Shown here: positions 8,019 to 16,557 of the stretch, in pieces
Numbering within the stretch: the first letter of the stretch is position 1
How the letters are laid out: every line of letters begins with the position of its first letter
Source of the DNA: Bradyrhizobiaceae bacterium
GTDB lineage: Bacteria; Pseudomonadota; Alphaproteobacteria; Rhizobiales; Xanthobacteraceae
Assembly: GCA_020853885.1 (NCBI GenBank)
Contig: JADYXZ010000003.1
Coordinates: 124,001-188,000 of the forward strand
Reading direction: 5' to 3'
Length of the DNA stretch: 64,000 bases
Made by a program: the position numbers and the translations under genes
Notes under the pieces: model-generated
What the model was told of the DNA's origin: nothing
Databases searched by the model: none
What the model saw: the letters and a program-made list of their open reading frames with translations, nothing else

Positions 8019-9631
8019 AGTTCGGCCCGGTGCCGGTGCGGGAAGCAGAGGGCGCCACCGCCGTTCACTCGGTGCGCACGCCGGATGGCGTGGTGAAAAA
8101 GGGCACCAGGATCGGCGCAGCGGAGATCGCGGCGCTCGAGCGCGCCGGCATCAAGGAGATCGTCATTGCGCGGCTGGAGGCCGGCGACGTCGGCGAGGAT
8201 GATGCGGCGGCAGCGCTTGCCCGCGCGGTCGCGGGCGACAGCATTTTCATTGAAGACGCGTTCACCGGACGCGCGAACCTCTACGCCAAGTCGGCGGGCG
8301 TGCTCGTCGTCGATCGTGCGGCGGTCGATGCGCTCAACCGGGTCGATGAGGCGGTGACGCTTGCGACGCTGCCCGAGTTCCGCCCGGTGCAGGAAGGGGA
8401 AATGGTCGCGACGGTGAAGATCATCCCGTTCGCGATCTCGCAGGATGTGTACCAGGCGTCGCTCGCGGCCGCGCGGCCGCTGATCTCGGTGGCGCCGTAC
8501 AGGGTGAAGCGCGTGGCGCTCGTCTCGACGCAGCTTCCGGGGCTCGCGCCGAAGGTGATCGAGAAGACGGTGCGCGTCACCGCCGAGCGGCTGAAGCCCG
8601 CGGGCGCTGCGATCGTTTCCGATCAGCGCGTGCCGCACGAGCCGGCGGCGCTGAAGCGCGCGATCGACGAAGCGCTGCGCGGCGGCGCGGAGCTCGTGAT
8701 CGTGTTCGGCGCCTCGGCGATCGCCGACCGGCGCGACGTGATCCCGTCGGCGATCGTGGCGGCGGGCGGCGCGATCGAGCATTTCGGCATGCCGGTCGAT
8801 CCCGGCAACCTGATGCTGCTCGGCACGATCGGCGCGACGCCGGTGATCGGCGCGCCGGGATGTGCGCGCAGCCCCAAGGAAAACGGGTTCGACTGGCTGC
8901 TCGCGCGCCTGCTCGCCAAATTGCCGGTCAAGCGCGACGACGTGACCGCGCTCGGCGTCGGGGGACTCCTGATGGAAATCGTGACACGGCCGCAGCCGCG
9001 CGAGGGCGCCGCCGCGGCGGAGCCGCCGCGCAAGGTGGCGGCGCTCGTGCTCGCGGCGGGGCGCGGCACGCGCATGGGCGGGCCGAACAAGCTGCTGGAA
9101 GAGATCGGCGGCAAGCCGATCGTGCGCTGGGCGGTGGAAGCGGCTGCGGCATCGCGGGCGCGGCCGGTCGTGGTCGTCACCGGCCATGAGGGCGACCGGG
9201 TCGCGGCGGCGCTCAAGGGTCTGGACTTTCAGCGCGTGCATAATCCGGATTTCGCGGAAGGGCTTTCGACATCGCTCAAGGCGGGGCTCGCGGCGCTGCC
9301 TGCCGACATCGACGCCGTCGCCGTCACGCTCGGCGACATGCCGGAAGTCACGGGCGCCTTGATCGACCGGCTTGCGCAGGCGATCGACCCGGCGCGCGGC
9401 ATGCTGATCGCGGTGCCGACGCGCGAGGGCAGGCGGGGGAACCCGGTGGTGTGGACGCGCCGGTTCTTCGACGAGCTCAAGCATCTCGAGGGCGACGTGG
9501 GCGCGCGCCACCTGATCGCGCAGCACAACGAGTCCGTGGTCGAAGTGCCGGTCGAGGACGAGGGCGCTTTCCGCGATATCGACACGCCGGAGGCGCTGCA
9601 GGCCGCGCGTGCCGAGCACGCCAAAGTCTGA
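8015..9631 (+). CDS. Fused molybdopterin-binding (MoeA-like) and MobA-like nucleotidyltransferase protein
   Basis: The protein is 538 aa with two parts. Residues 1 to about 335 form a MoeA/MogA-like molybdopterin-binding (MoCF) region, with VSTQLPG, DVIPSAIVAAGGAIEHFGMPVDPGN and IGAPGCARSPKENGFDWLL. Residues from about 350 to the end form a MobA/MocA-like NTP-transferase domain: LVLAAGRGTRMGGPNKLL, GDMPEVTG and RRGNPVVW. In xanthine-dehydrogenase-family systems MocA makes molybdopterin cytosine dinucleotide, so this fusion probably prepares the cofactor for the neighbouring hydroxylase. The start overlaps the XdhC-type stop by 4 bp. The frame is open much further upstream, but that stretch overlaps a real gene. 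Confidence 0.9.
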   Translation: MKFGPVPVREAEGATAVHSVRTPDGVVKKGTRIGAAEIAALERAGIKEIVIARLEAGDVGEDDAAAALARAVAGDSIFIEDAFTGRANLYAKSAGVLVVDRAAVDALNRVDEAVTLATLPEFRPVQEGEMVATVKIIPFAISQDVYQASLAAARPLISVAPYRVKRVALVSTQLPGLAPKVIEKTVRVTAERLKPAGAAIVSDQRVPHEPAALKRAIDEALRGGAELVIVFGASAIADRRDVIPSAIVAAGGAIEHFGMPVDPGNLMLLGTIGATPVIGAPGCARSPKENGFDWLLARLLAKLPVKRDDVTALGVGGLLMEIVTRPQPREGAAAAEPPRKVAALVLAAGRGTRMGGPNKLLEEIGGKPIVRWAVEAAAASRARPVVVVTGHEGDRVAAALKGLDFQRVHNPDFAEGLSTSLKAGLAALPADIDAVAVTLGDMPEVTGALIDRLAQAIDPARGMLIAVPTREGRRGNPVVWTRRFFDELKHLEGDVGARHLIAQHNESVVEVPVEDEGAFRDIDTPEALQAARAEHAKV

Positions 9632-9658
9632 GCGAACGAACAAGCCGAGGGGGAAGCC

Positions 9659-10402
9659 GTGAAGCAATTGCAGGATCGCGTGGCCATTGTGACGGGCGCA
9701 AGCAACGGGCTCGGCCGCGCGATTGCGGAAGCGTTCGCCGCCGAGGGCGCCAAGGTCGTGCTCGCCGCGCGCCGCAAGGACGCGCTGGAAGAGGTTGCGG
9801 CGGGGATCGCGAAGGCGGGCGGCACGGCGCTCGTCGTCCCGACCGACGTGACCAAGGAAGCCGAGGTCGTTGCGCTGTTCGCGAAGACCAAGGACGCATT
9901 CGGCCGCCTCGACATCCTCGTGAACAACGCGGGCGTGCCGAGCTCGACGCCGACGGAGGAAATGACGCTGGAATTCTGGCAGAGCGTGATCGACGTGAAC
10001 CTGACCGCGGTGTTCCTGTGCAGCCGCGAGGCGATCAAGATCATGAAGGGGCAGGGCGGCGGACGCATCATCAACATGGGCAGCATCTCCGCGCGCACGC
10101 CGCGCCCAAACTCGGCCGGCTACACGACGACGAAGTTCGCCGTCGAAGGGCTTACGCGCGCGCTGACGTTCGACGGCCGTCAGTACGGCGTGGTTGCGTC
10201 GATGATTCATCCGGGTTCGACGGCGACGGGATTCGTGCAGGGACGGCCCGCCGGGCCGGGCAAGACGCCGCAGGAATACGTGATGTCGCCGCACGATGTC
10301 GCGCGCATCGCGGTGCTGATGTGCGCGCTGCCGCCGGAAGTGAACCTGTTCGAGGCCACGATCCTGCCGAACCATCAGCCGTCGTTCATCGGCCGCGGCT
10401 GA
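9659..10402 (+). CDS. SDR-family oxidoreductase
   Basis: This is a 247-aa classical short-chain dehydrogenase. It shows the cofactor motif TGASNGLGRA, NNAG at about residue 90, the catalytic Ser in MGSISARTP and the catalytic YxxxK as YTTTK. It starts with GTG (9659), preceded by a strong GAGGGGGAAG ribosome site, 27 bp after the cofactor-fusion gene, and so probably closes that operon. The substrate is unknown. It resembles the SDR on the minus strand at 27140-27895, which shares the ISARTPRPNSAGY-type active-site loop. Confidence 0.88.
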   Translation: MKQLQDRVAIVTGASNGLGRAIAEAFAAEGAKVVLAARRKDALEEVAAGIAKAGGTALVVPTDVTKEAEVVALFAKTKDAFGRLDILVNNAGVPSSTPTEEMTLEFWQSVIDVNLTAVFLCSREAIKIMKGQGGGRIINMGSISARTPRPNSAGYTTTKFAVEGLTRALTFDGRQYGVVASMIHPGSTATGFVQGRPAGPGKTPQEYVMSPHDVARIAVLMCALPPEVNLFEATILPNHQPSFIGRG

Positions 10403-10403
10403 A

Positions 10404-11162
10404 TCAGTAAGGCGCGTACACCGAGAACGAGCCGTAGGCGCCGTCGCCACGATCGGAATTGTGCAGGTAGCCGCCGGACAGCGCGAAATTCGTGCGGCCG
10501 AACGTGCGCTGCACGAAGAGGCCGGCGCGCGGCTCGCTATAGCGCTTGTCGCCGTGGATCGACGCTTCGGCTCCGAGGGCGAAGCCGGACGGGTGTTCGT
10601 GCGCGGCGGCGATGCGGCCGTGATAGTTGCGGTTGACGGAGGAAGCGGCGGCGGACGCGGCGACGAACCAGTTCTCTGCAGGACGATTGAAAAATTCGAG
10701 TGCGGCTTTCACGCCCGCGGACGTACCGGCGGTGGAGTGGCCGGGATCGGGCATGTGCAGGTCCTGGTTTTCCACGAGCGCGCCCGCATAGGCGGTGATC
10801 GTCGTTGTGCCGAGCGCGTGCCGATAACCGACGAGCAATTCTCCCGACGTGACGTCCACTTCGTTCGTGCCGCCGGGCAGTGCGCCCGTGCGGTAGCGAT
10901 AGCGGCCGACGCCGCCGGCAACGCGGATGCGCAGCCCGTCCTCATGCAGGAGCCCGTCGGGTGCACCGGTCATGCCGGCCCAGGCGAAGCGGGAGTCGCG
11001 GGCGAGATCAGCGCCGCCGAAGAAGAACAGCCGGTCGCGGAGCGACCAGGGCTCGGGCGAGACCATCTGCAGGGGAGCATCGGCGGGCTGCGCAGGCGCG
11101 GGCACGAACGCGGCAGCTAGAGCCGCCGCGCCCGCAAGCACGCGGATCGTACGATTTCGCAT
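10404..11162 (-). CDS. BcsS-like outer-membrane protein (cellulose biosynthesis protein BcsS family)
   Basis: The 252-aa protein begins with a signal peptide (MRNRTIRVLAGAAALAAAF, cleavage likely near PAPAQPADA). It continues as a beta-strand-rich protein with LRDRLFFFGGADLARDSRFAWAGM, alternating Gly/aromatic strands and a C-terminal ...YGSFSVYAPY aromatic end typical of outer-membrane barrels. The pattern fits the alphaproteobacterial BcsS family. No cellulose synthase genes are adjacent, so a role in cellulose export is not supported by context. The frame extends 19 residues upstream of the chosen ATG, but those residues are not signal-like. It converges with the SDR gene (2-bp gap). Confidence 0.7.
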   Translation of the reverse strand: MRNRTIRVLAGAAALAAAFVPAPAQPADAPLQMVSPEPWSLRDRLFFFGGADLARDSRFAWAGMTGAPDGLLHEDGLRIRVAGGVGRYRYRTGALPGGTNEVDVTSGELLVGYRHALGTTTITAYAGALVENQDLHMPDPGHSTAGTSAGVKAALEFFNRPAENWFVAASAAASSVNRNYHGRIAAAHEHPSGFALGAEASIHGDKRYSEPRAGLFVQRTFGRTNFALSGGYLHNSDRGDGAYGSFSVYAPY

Positions 11163-11262
11163 CCCCGCGCGGCCCCACCCGGACCGCCCCCCGACGAGCA
11201 CCGGTACGTGCTCCGGCAAAATTCTCGGAAATTGCAGGCACGGTTCTCCACTAAGCAGAGGT

Positions 11263-11279
11263 TGAGTTATTACAACTCA
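11263..11279. promoter_or_regulatory. Inverted repeat upstream of the BcsS-like gene
   Basis: TGAGTT-ATTAC-AACTCA is a perfect 6-bp-arm inverted repeat in the A/T-richer stretch about 100 bp upstream of the BcsS-like start. It could be an operator; nothing ties it to a known regulator. The rest of the 358-bp gap 11163-11520 holds the palindromic repeat at 11374-11503 and nothing else I can name. Confidence 0.35.
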
Positions 11280-11373
11280 GGATTGATTCTGTTATAGGTG
11301 GGCTAACGGTCGCATGGCCGCCCTGCTACGGGCGTTGGGCCGCCGCGAGTGCGCGCCGCTATAGTCGCCGCCC

Positions 11374-11503
11374 AGGGTCGGATCGATCCGGATGGAATTG
11401 CGATGCGCTTCCATCCGGGTCGTGAATCCGACCCTATCTAATGGTTTAGGGTGCGATCACGTTTCAGATGAAGCGCGTGCGCTTCATGCGAGACGATCGC
11501 GCC
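11374..11503. repeat. Two-stem palindromic intergenic repeat, copy 1 (degenerate second stem)
   Basis: The stretch opens with AGGGTCGGATCGATCC and closes its first stem with ...GTGAATCCGACCCTAT. A TCTAATGG linker leads into a second stem starting TTTAGGGTGCGATCAC. The same architecture and wording recur at 32223-32358. In this copy the second stem's right arm has decayed (ends GACGATCGC instead of GATCGCACCCTA). The repeat sits just upstream of the MFS gene and would be transcribed with it. Confidence 0.85.
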
Positions 11504-11520
11504 GCAGGAGTTGCGGACAG

Positions 11521-12732
11521 ATGGACGAATCCAAGCGCCAGGTCTCCAAGCGTCAAGTCGGCTTCATCAATGCCGCGCATTTCGTCGATCACTACGTCAT
11601 CCTTATTTTTCCGACGGTGGTGATCGGGCTGGAGACCGAGCTGCAACGCTCCTACGGCGAATTGATTGCGCTTTCGACCGCGTGCTTCGTCGCATTCGGG
11701 CTGTTCTCGCTGCCCTGGGGCTGGGCAGGGGACCACTGGAGCCGGCGCAAGCTGATGGCGATCTTTTTCCTCGGCATCGCCGGCGCGCTCGCCGCTGCGG
11801 CGGCATCGCCGAACATGATCGTGCTGGCGGTGGCGCTGTTCGTGCTCGGCGTGTTCGCTGCGATCTATCACCCGGTCGGCGTTCCCGTGCTGATCACGCA
11901 TGCGCGCGACCGCGGGCGCGACATCGCGCGCAACGGCGTGTACGGAAATCTGGGCGTTGCGTTTGCGCCGGGATTGACGGCGGCGATTGCCGTCGCCCTC
12001 GGCTGGCGCGCGACATTCGCGCTGCCCGCGCTCGTCTGTGCGGCGATCGGCGTTGCGTATCTCTTTATGACCGACGAGACCCACGACAAGGCCGCGGAGC
12101 GTGCGCGGACGGCGGAAGTGCCGCTTGCGCTCTACGTGGCGGTGGGGATGTTCGTGGCGCTCGCCGTGACGTCGTTCGCGGGCGGGCTTGTTTTCAACAT
12201 CGTCACGGTCGCGCTGCCGAAGATCGTGGATGAGAAATTCGCGCAGGATATTCCGCTGGCGCTGATCGGATCGGTGGCGACCTTCGTGCTGCTGTTCGGC
12301 GGCGTCGCGCAACTGACGGTGGGTCGCCTCGTCTCGATCGTTCAGCCGCACCTCCTGTTCGTCGGTGTTGCATTCGTGCAAGTCATCGGCCTGAGCTGGG
12401 CCACGGTCGCCGAAGGGCCGGCGCTTCTGGCGGCGCTCGCGATCGCGATTGCCGCGATCTATGCGCAGGTCACGATCGCCGACGTGGTGCTCGCGCGCTA
12501 CACGGCGGATAGCTGGCGCGGGCGCGTCTATGCCGTGCGGTTTTTCCTCGCCTTCATCACGAGCGGGGCGGCGATTGCGATCATCGCGGCGCTGCATGGA
12601 CGCGGTGGCTTCTTCCTGGTGCTTGCGCTGACGGCCGTGTGTGCCGCCGTGTTTGCCACGGCGGCGCTGGCCATCGCGCTCCTCGCGGGGAAGGCGGAGA
12701 GTGTCGCGCGGAGTGCGCAACCCGCTGAGTAA
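11521..12732 (+). CDS. MFS transporter
   Basis: The 403-aa protein has about 12 predicted membrane helices. The first begins around VGFINAAHFVDHYVILIFPTVVI, and the family loop after TM2 appears as WGWAGDHWSRRKLMA (GDxxxRR/K-type motif A). Long hydrophobic stretches follow to the C-terminus. It resembles fosmidomycin-resistance/Fsr-like or YfkF-type permeases, but the substrate is unknown. The start at 11521 is preceded by CAGGAG at suitable distance; the upstream in-frame codons belong to the palindromic repeat and are not coding. It stands alone between the BcsS-like gene (divergent) and the TetR operon. Confidence 0.85.
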   Translation: MDESKRQVSKRQVGFINAAHFVDHYVILIFPTVVIGLETELQRSYGELIALSTACFVAFGLFSLPWGWAGDHWSRRKLMAIFFLGIAGALAAAAASPNMIVLAVALFVLGVFAAIYHPVGVPVLITHARDRGRDIARNGVYGNLGVAFAPGLTAAIAVALGWRATFALPALVCAAIGVAYLFMTDETHDKAAERARTAEVPLALYVAVGMFVALAVTSFAGGLVFNIVTVALPKIVDEKFAQDIPLALIGSVATFVLLFGGVAQLTVGRLVSIVQPHLLFVGVAFVQVIGLSWATVAEGPALLAALAIAIAAIYAQVTIADVVLARYTADSWRGRVYAVRFFLAFITSGAAIAIIAALHGRGGFFLVLALTAVCAAVFATAALAIALLAGKAESVARSAQPAE

Positions 12733-12827
12733 GCGGCGGAGAATTCCGGTCCCGTAATTTTAGTTTTGAATCAGTCAGTTGGAGGCCATGCGAGGGCCAA
12801 TGGACATTTGCCTGGCTCTCTGATATT

Positions 12828-12845
12828 TGACTGACTGGTCAGTCA
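12828..12845. promoter_or_regulatory. TetR-type operator
   Basis: TGACTGACTGGTCAGTCA is a perfect palindrome (7-bp arms TGACTGA/TCAGTCA around CTGG), 12 bp before the TetR ATG. A related half, AATCAGTCAG, lies about 55 bp upstream. The position and size fit autoregulation of the TetR-efflux operon by its own product. Confidence 0.7.
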
Positions 12846-12857
12846 TTGAATTGAGAT

Positions 12858-13562
12858 ATGCAGAAGAAGCAGCGAGAAGCGGGGAAGGCCGCGCGGACGC
12901 GGAAAGCCGCAGCGCGGGAAAAGCGAGGCGGCTCGCACGCGCGCGGCGTGTCGAACAAGCGCGTGCAGCAGAGCGCGGCCCGCCGGGACGCGATCCTTGC
13001 GGCGGCGCTCAAGGAATTTTCGGCCAGCGGATTTGCCGCGGCGCGGCTCGACGACGTGGCGAAGCGGGCGGGGGTCGCGAAGGGGACGATCTATCTGCAC
13101 TTCCGCGACAAGGAAACGCTGTTTCAGGAACTGATCCGTTCCACGCTCAGCCCGATGATCGGCGCGCTCGAGGCGGCGCCGGCCGCCGACGTGCCGCTGC
13201 ATGCGATCGCCGAGATGCTGGCGTCGCGGTTCGTGCACGAAGTTTATGGCACCGACCGCAAGCATGTCGTGCGGCTCGTGCTGGCAGAAGGACGGCGATT
13301 TCCGAAGGTGGCCGAGTTCTACTATCGCGAAGTCGTCGGCCGCGCGATGACGGCGATGCGGAAGCTCGTGGCGCGCGCGGTCGAGCGCGGCGAGATCCGG
13401 AGTGACGCCATCGGCAGGTTTCCGCAACTGATCGTTGCCCCCCTCTTGATCGCGATCGCATGGGAAGGGCTGTTCGACCGGTTCGAGAAGCTCGATGCCG
13501 AAGCGATGCTGCGCACGCATTTCGACCTGATGTTCAAAGGACTCGAGCGGGGGGACGCATGA
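12858..13562 (+). CDS. TetR/AcrR-family transcriptional regulator
   Basis: This 234-aa protein starts with a long basic tail (KKQREAGKAARTRKAAAREKR). The TetR helix-turn-helix follows at about residues 40-85: RRDAILAAALKEFSASGF, then LDDVAKRAGVAKGTIYLHFRDKETLF. The remainder is the all-helical ligand/dimer domain. It heads the operon with an HlyD-type protein, an ABC ATPase and an ABC-2 permease, and a perfect palindrome lies 12 bp upstream. It most likely represses this pump, as CecR/YbiH does for YbhGFSR in enterobacteria. The ATGA overlap at 13559-13562 links it to the next gene. Confidence 0.93.
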   Translation: MQKKQREAGKAARTRKAAAREKRGGSHARGVSNKRVQQSAARRDAILAAALKEFSASGFAAARLDDVAKRAGVAKGTIYLHFRDKETLFQELIRSTLSPMIGALEAAPAADVPLHAIAEMLASRFVHEVYGTDRKHVVRLVLAEGRRFPKVAEFYYREVVGRAMTAMRKLVARAVERGEIRSDAIGRFPQLIVAPLLIAIAWEGLFDRFEKLDAEAMLRTHFDLMFKGLERGDA

Positions 13563-14326
13563 TCCGCCGGCGGAATTTGTTGCTTGTTGCATTGCTGGCC
13601 GCTGCCTTGAGCGGCTGCGGGAACGGCGGCGAGCAGACCTATCAGGGCTGGATCGAGGGCGATTTCATCTTCGTCGCGCCGGACGAGGCAGGGCGTGTCG
13701 AGAATCTGCGCGTGCGCGAAGGGAGCAGCGTGTCCGCGGGAGATGCGCTGTTCTCTGTCGACGCCGAATTGCAGGAAGCGGATTTGCGCGTGGCCGAAGC
13801 CGTGCTTGCGAATACCAAGCAGGCATTCGAGCGCGCGGAGCAGCTTCTGAAGTCGGGGTCCGGCAGCCAGAAGGCCTTTGACGACGCCCAGGCGCAGCTG
13901 CGCGAGGCGCAGGCGCGCGCACGCGCGGCGCGGACGCGGCTCGTGCGGCGGCAGCTAACGAGCCCGGTTTCCGGCACCGTGCAGCAGGTCTATTACCGCC
14001 CGGGCGAAATGGTGCCGGCCGGGCGTGCGGTGATCTCGATCCTGCCGCCCGGAAACATAAAGGTGCGTTTCTTCGTGCCGCAGGCGGTGCTGCCGAAGGT
14101 GTCGATCGGCGACACGGTCAGCATCCGCTGCGACGGATGCGGCTCCGACGTGAGCGCGAAGGTAAGCTTCATCGCCAGCGCGGCGGAATACACGCCGCCG
14201 GTCATCTACAGCCTGGAAGAGCGGCAGAAGCTCGTGTTCCTGATCGAGGCGCGGCCGGAAGCGCCGGGCGGGCTGCGCGTCGGGCAGCCGGTGACGGTAC
14301 GGCTGCAGCCGGGCGAGCCCGGATAG
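13559..14326 (+). CDS. HlyD-family membrane-fusion lipoprotein of an ABC efflux pump (YbhG-like)
   Basis: The product is 255 aa. It has a lipoprotein signal with the lipobox LSGC at Cys20, a lipoyl-like half-motif (AGRVENLRVREGSSVSAGDALFSVD), an alpha-helical hairpin at about residues 75-135 rich in Ala/Glu/Arg, and the second lipoyl half (LTSPVSGTVQQVYYRPGEMVPAG). A beta-barrel domain follows. It would bridge the inner-membrane ABC transporter to an outer-membrane channel. It overlaps the TetR stop by 4 bp and is followed 4 bp later by the ATPase, so the four genes form one unit. Confidence 0.9.
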   Translation: MIRRRNLLLVALLAAALSGCGNGGEQTYQGWIEGDFIFVAPDEAGRVENLRVREGSSVSAGDALFSVDAELQEADLRVAEAVLANTKQAFERAEQLLKSGSGSQKAFDDAQAQLREAQARARAARTRLVRRQLTSPVSGTVQQVYYRPGEMVPAGRAVISILPPGNIKVRFFVPQAVLPKVSIGDTVSIRCDGCGSDVSAKVSFIASAAEYTPPVIYSLEERQKLVFLIEARPEAPGGLRVGQPVTVRLQPGEPG

Positions 14327-14330
14327 CGTG

Positions 14331-15263
14331 ATGAACACCGCCGCTGACAACGCGATCGAAGTGCGCGGCCTGACCAAGCGGTTCGGCGGCCGCACGGTGG
14401 TGCGCGGCATCTCGCTGAACGTCCGGCGCGGCAGAATCTTCGGCTTTCTCGGGCCGAACGGCTCGGGCAAGACGACGACGATCCGCATGCTCTGCGGGTT
14501 GCTCACGCCCGACGAAGGCGAAGGGACCTGCCTCGGCTTCGACATCCGCACGGAGGCGGATTCGATCAAGCGGCGCGTCGGCTACATGACGCAGCGCTTC
14601 AGCCTGTATCAGGATCTTTCCGTGCGCGAGAACCTCGAGTTCGTGGCGCGGCTCTACGAGATGCGCGACCCGGTCGCGGCAGCGCGCGAGATGATCCATC
14701 GGCTCGGGCTCGACGGGCGCGAAGAGCAGCTTGCCGGCGAATTGTCGGGTGGATGGAAGCAGCGGCTCGCGCTCGGCGCCTGCACGCTGCCGGGACCGCA
14801 GCTCCTCCTGCTCGACGAGCCGACCGCGGGCGTGGACCCGAAGGCGCGCCGCGAGTTCTGGAACGAGATCCACGCGCTCGCGGCGGAGGGAATCACGGCG
14901 CTCGTCTCGACGCACTACATGGACGAGGCGGAACGCTGCCATGAGATCGCGTACATCGCTTACGGCGAGCTGCTCACGCGCGGCACGGTCGAAGAGGTGA
15001 TCGACCATGCGGGGCTGATCACGTACACGGTGAGCGGGCCGCATCTGAACGAGCTGCAAGCGGAGCTCGCGAAGCTTCCGGGCGTCGACATGGTCGCGCC
15101 CTTCGGCGCGAGCCTGCATGTGTCGGGGCGCGACGAGCGCGCGCTGGAAGCCGCGATCGCACCCTACCGCAGCCGGACCGGACTAAGCTGGGTCCGCTCG
15201 GAGCCGTCGCTTGAAGACGTGTTCATCGACCTGATGAGCACGGCACGGGACAACTTCCAATGA
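14331..15263 (+). CDS. ABC transporter ATP-binding protein (drug-efflux type)
   Basis: This 310-aa ATPase has Walker A GPNGSGKTT at about residue 41, a Q-loop in GYMTQRFSLYQDL, the signature LSGGWKQR, Walker B LLLLDEPTAGVDP and the switch His in VSTHYMDEAERC. A C-terminal extension of about 70 residues is typical of DrrA/YbhF-type drug and lipid exporters. In E. coli the equivalent YbhF has two ATPase domains; here there is only one. The ATG at 14331 is preferred over the GTG directly before it. The stop overlaps the permease start by 4 bp. Confidence 0.94.
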   Translation: MNTAADNAIEVRGLTKRFGGRTVVRGISLNVRRGRIFGFLGPNGSGKTTTIRMLCGLLTPDEGEGTCLGFDIRTEADSIKRRVGYMTQRFSLYQDLSVRENLEFVARLYEMRDPVAAAREMIHRLGLDGREEQLAGELSGGWKQRLALGACTLPGPQLLLLDEPTAGVDPKARREFWNEIHALAAEGITALVSTHYMDEAERCHEIAYIAYGELLTRGTVEEVIDHAGLITYTVSGPHLNELQAELAKLPGVDMVAPFGASLHVSGRDERALEAAIAPYRSRTGLSWVRSEPSLEDVFIDLMSTARDNFQ

Positions 15264-16402
15264 GCGTCTTTCGCGGCTTCGGCGGTGCCGGCTTCCGCGC
15301 GCGCACGCGGGCGATGGTGATCAAGGAGTTCATCCAGCTCCGGCGCGACCGTCTGTCGTTCGCGATGATCGTGATGATCCCGCTGATGCAGCTCGTGCTG
15401 TTCGGCTATGCCATCAACACGACGCCGCGCGACCTGCCGACGGCGGTGCTGCTGCAGGAACGGAACGACCTTTCGCGCTCGATCCTGCGTGCGCTGGAAA
15501 ACACCGGCTACTTCCGCATCACGCACCAGCTCGACGATGCCGCGGCGTTCGACCGCCTGCTGGCATCCGGGGATGTCCTGTTCGCGATCGAAATCCCTGC
15601 GGGGTTCGAGCGCGCCGTGCGGCGCGGCGAGCGGCCCGCACTTCTGGTCGCAGCCGACGCGACCGATCCGGTGGCGGCGGGTTCGGCGCTCAGTTCGCTC
15701 GGACAGATCGTGCTGACCGCGCTCCAGCATGACCGTGCGATCCCCGATGCGGCGGCGCCGCCGTTCGAAATCCGCAACCACGCCCGCTACAACCCGGCGG
15801 CGAAAAGCTCGCTCAACATCGTGCCGGGCCTCGTCGGCACGATCCTCACTATGACGATGCTCATCTTCACGGCGCTCTCGGTGACGCGCGAGCTTGAGCG
15901 CGGCACGATGGAGAGCCTTCTTTCCATGCCGATCACGCCGATCGAGATCATGCTCGGCAAGATCGTGCCGTATATCCTGGTCGGCTTCATCCAGGCGTCG
16001 CTGATCGTGGGGCTCGGGATTCTCCTGTTCGGCGTTCCCGTGTTCGGCAGCCTGACGCTGCTTGCGGTTCTCAGCACGCTGTTCATCGCGACCAATCTCT
16101 CGATCGGCTACACCTTCTCCACGGTCGCGCAGAACCAGCTGCAGGCCATGCAGATGTCGATCATGTATTTCCTGCCGAACATCCTGCTGTCCGGGTTCAT
16201 GTTCCCGTTCGCCGGGATGCCGGTATGGGCGCAATGGATCGGCGAAACGCTGCCGCTCACCCACTATCTCCGTATCGTGCGCGCGATCATGCTGAAGGGC
16301 GCGACGATCGGCGAACTGCAATACGACACGGCGATGATGTTCGGGCTGATGCTGATCGCGATGACGATCGCGGTCGCCCGATTCCGCCGCACGCTCGACT
16401 GA
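15260..16402 (+). CDS. ABC-2 type transporter permease
   Basis: The 380-aa protein has the ABC-2 layout: one N-terminal helix (about residues 30-52), a large extracytoplasmic loop of about 150 residues, then five helices in the C-terminal half, with a conserved TRELERGTMESLLSMPITP loop. This matches the YbhS/YbhR class that pairs with an HlyD protein. Only one permease gene is present, so it would work as a homodimer. No outer-membrane partner is adjacent. The following 155 bp to the OmpA-like gene contain no feature I can identify. Confidence 0.92.
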   Translation: MSVFRGFGGAGFRARTRAMVIKEFIQLRRDRLSFAMIVMIPLMQLVLFGYAINTTPRDLPTAVLLQERNDLSRSILRALENTGYFRITHQLDDAAAFDRLLASGDVLFAIEIPAGFERAVRRGERPALLVAADATDPVAAGSALSSLGQIVLTALQHDRAIPDAAAPPFEIRNHARYNPAAKSSLNIVPGLVGTILTMTMLIFTALSVTRELERGTMESLLSMPITPIEIMLGKIVPYILVGFIQASLIVGLGILLFGVPVFGSLTLLAVLSTLFIATNLSIGYTFSTVAQNQLQAMQMSIMYFLPNILLSGFMFPFAGMPVWAQWIGETLPLTHYLRIVRAIMLKGATIGELQYDTAMMFGLMLIAMTIAVARFRRTLD

Positions 16403-16557
16403 GGCGGCGGGTTTGGCCGCTTGCATGGCTGGTCCGGTTCCACCGTGACGGATTGCGCCTAGATTTCACCACATGAATGACCCCGTTGGTCATCTGCCGT
16501 TCAGAATTCAGTGCGTAATGCTCAAGCGCAGACCATGAACAAGAGGTTGTAGATTCC

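Noticed and set aside
7814..10450. 878-aa open frame on the minus strand across the cofactor fusion and SDR genes
   Set aside because: It is antisense to well-supported genes, rich in Arg/His/Pro as expected from a shadow of high-GC coding DNA, and has no domain.
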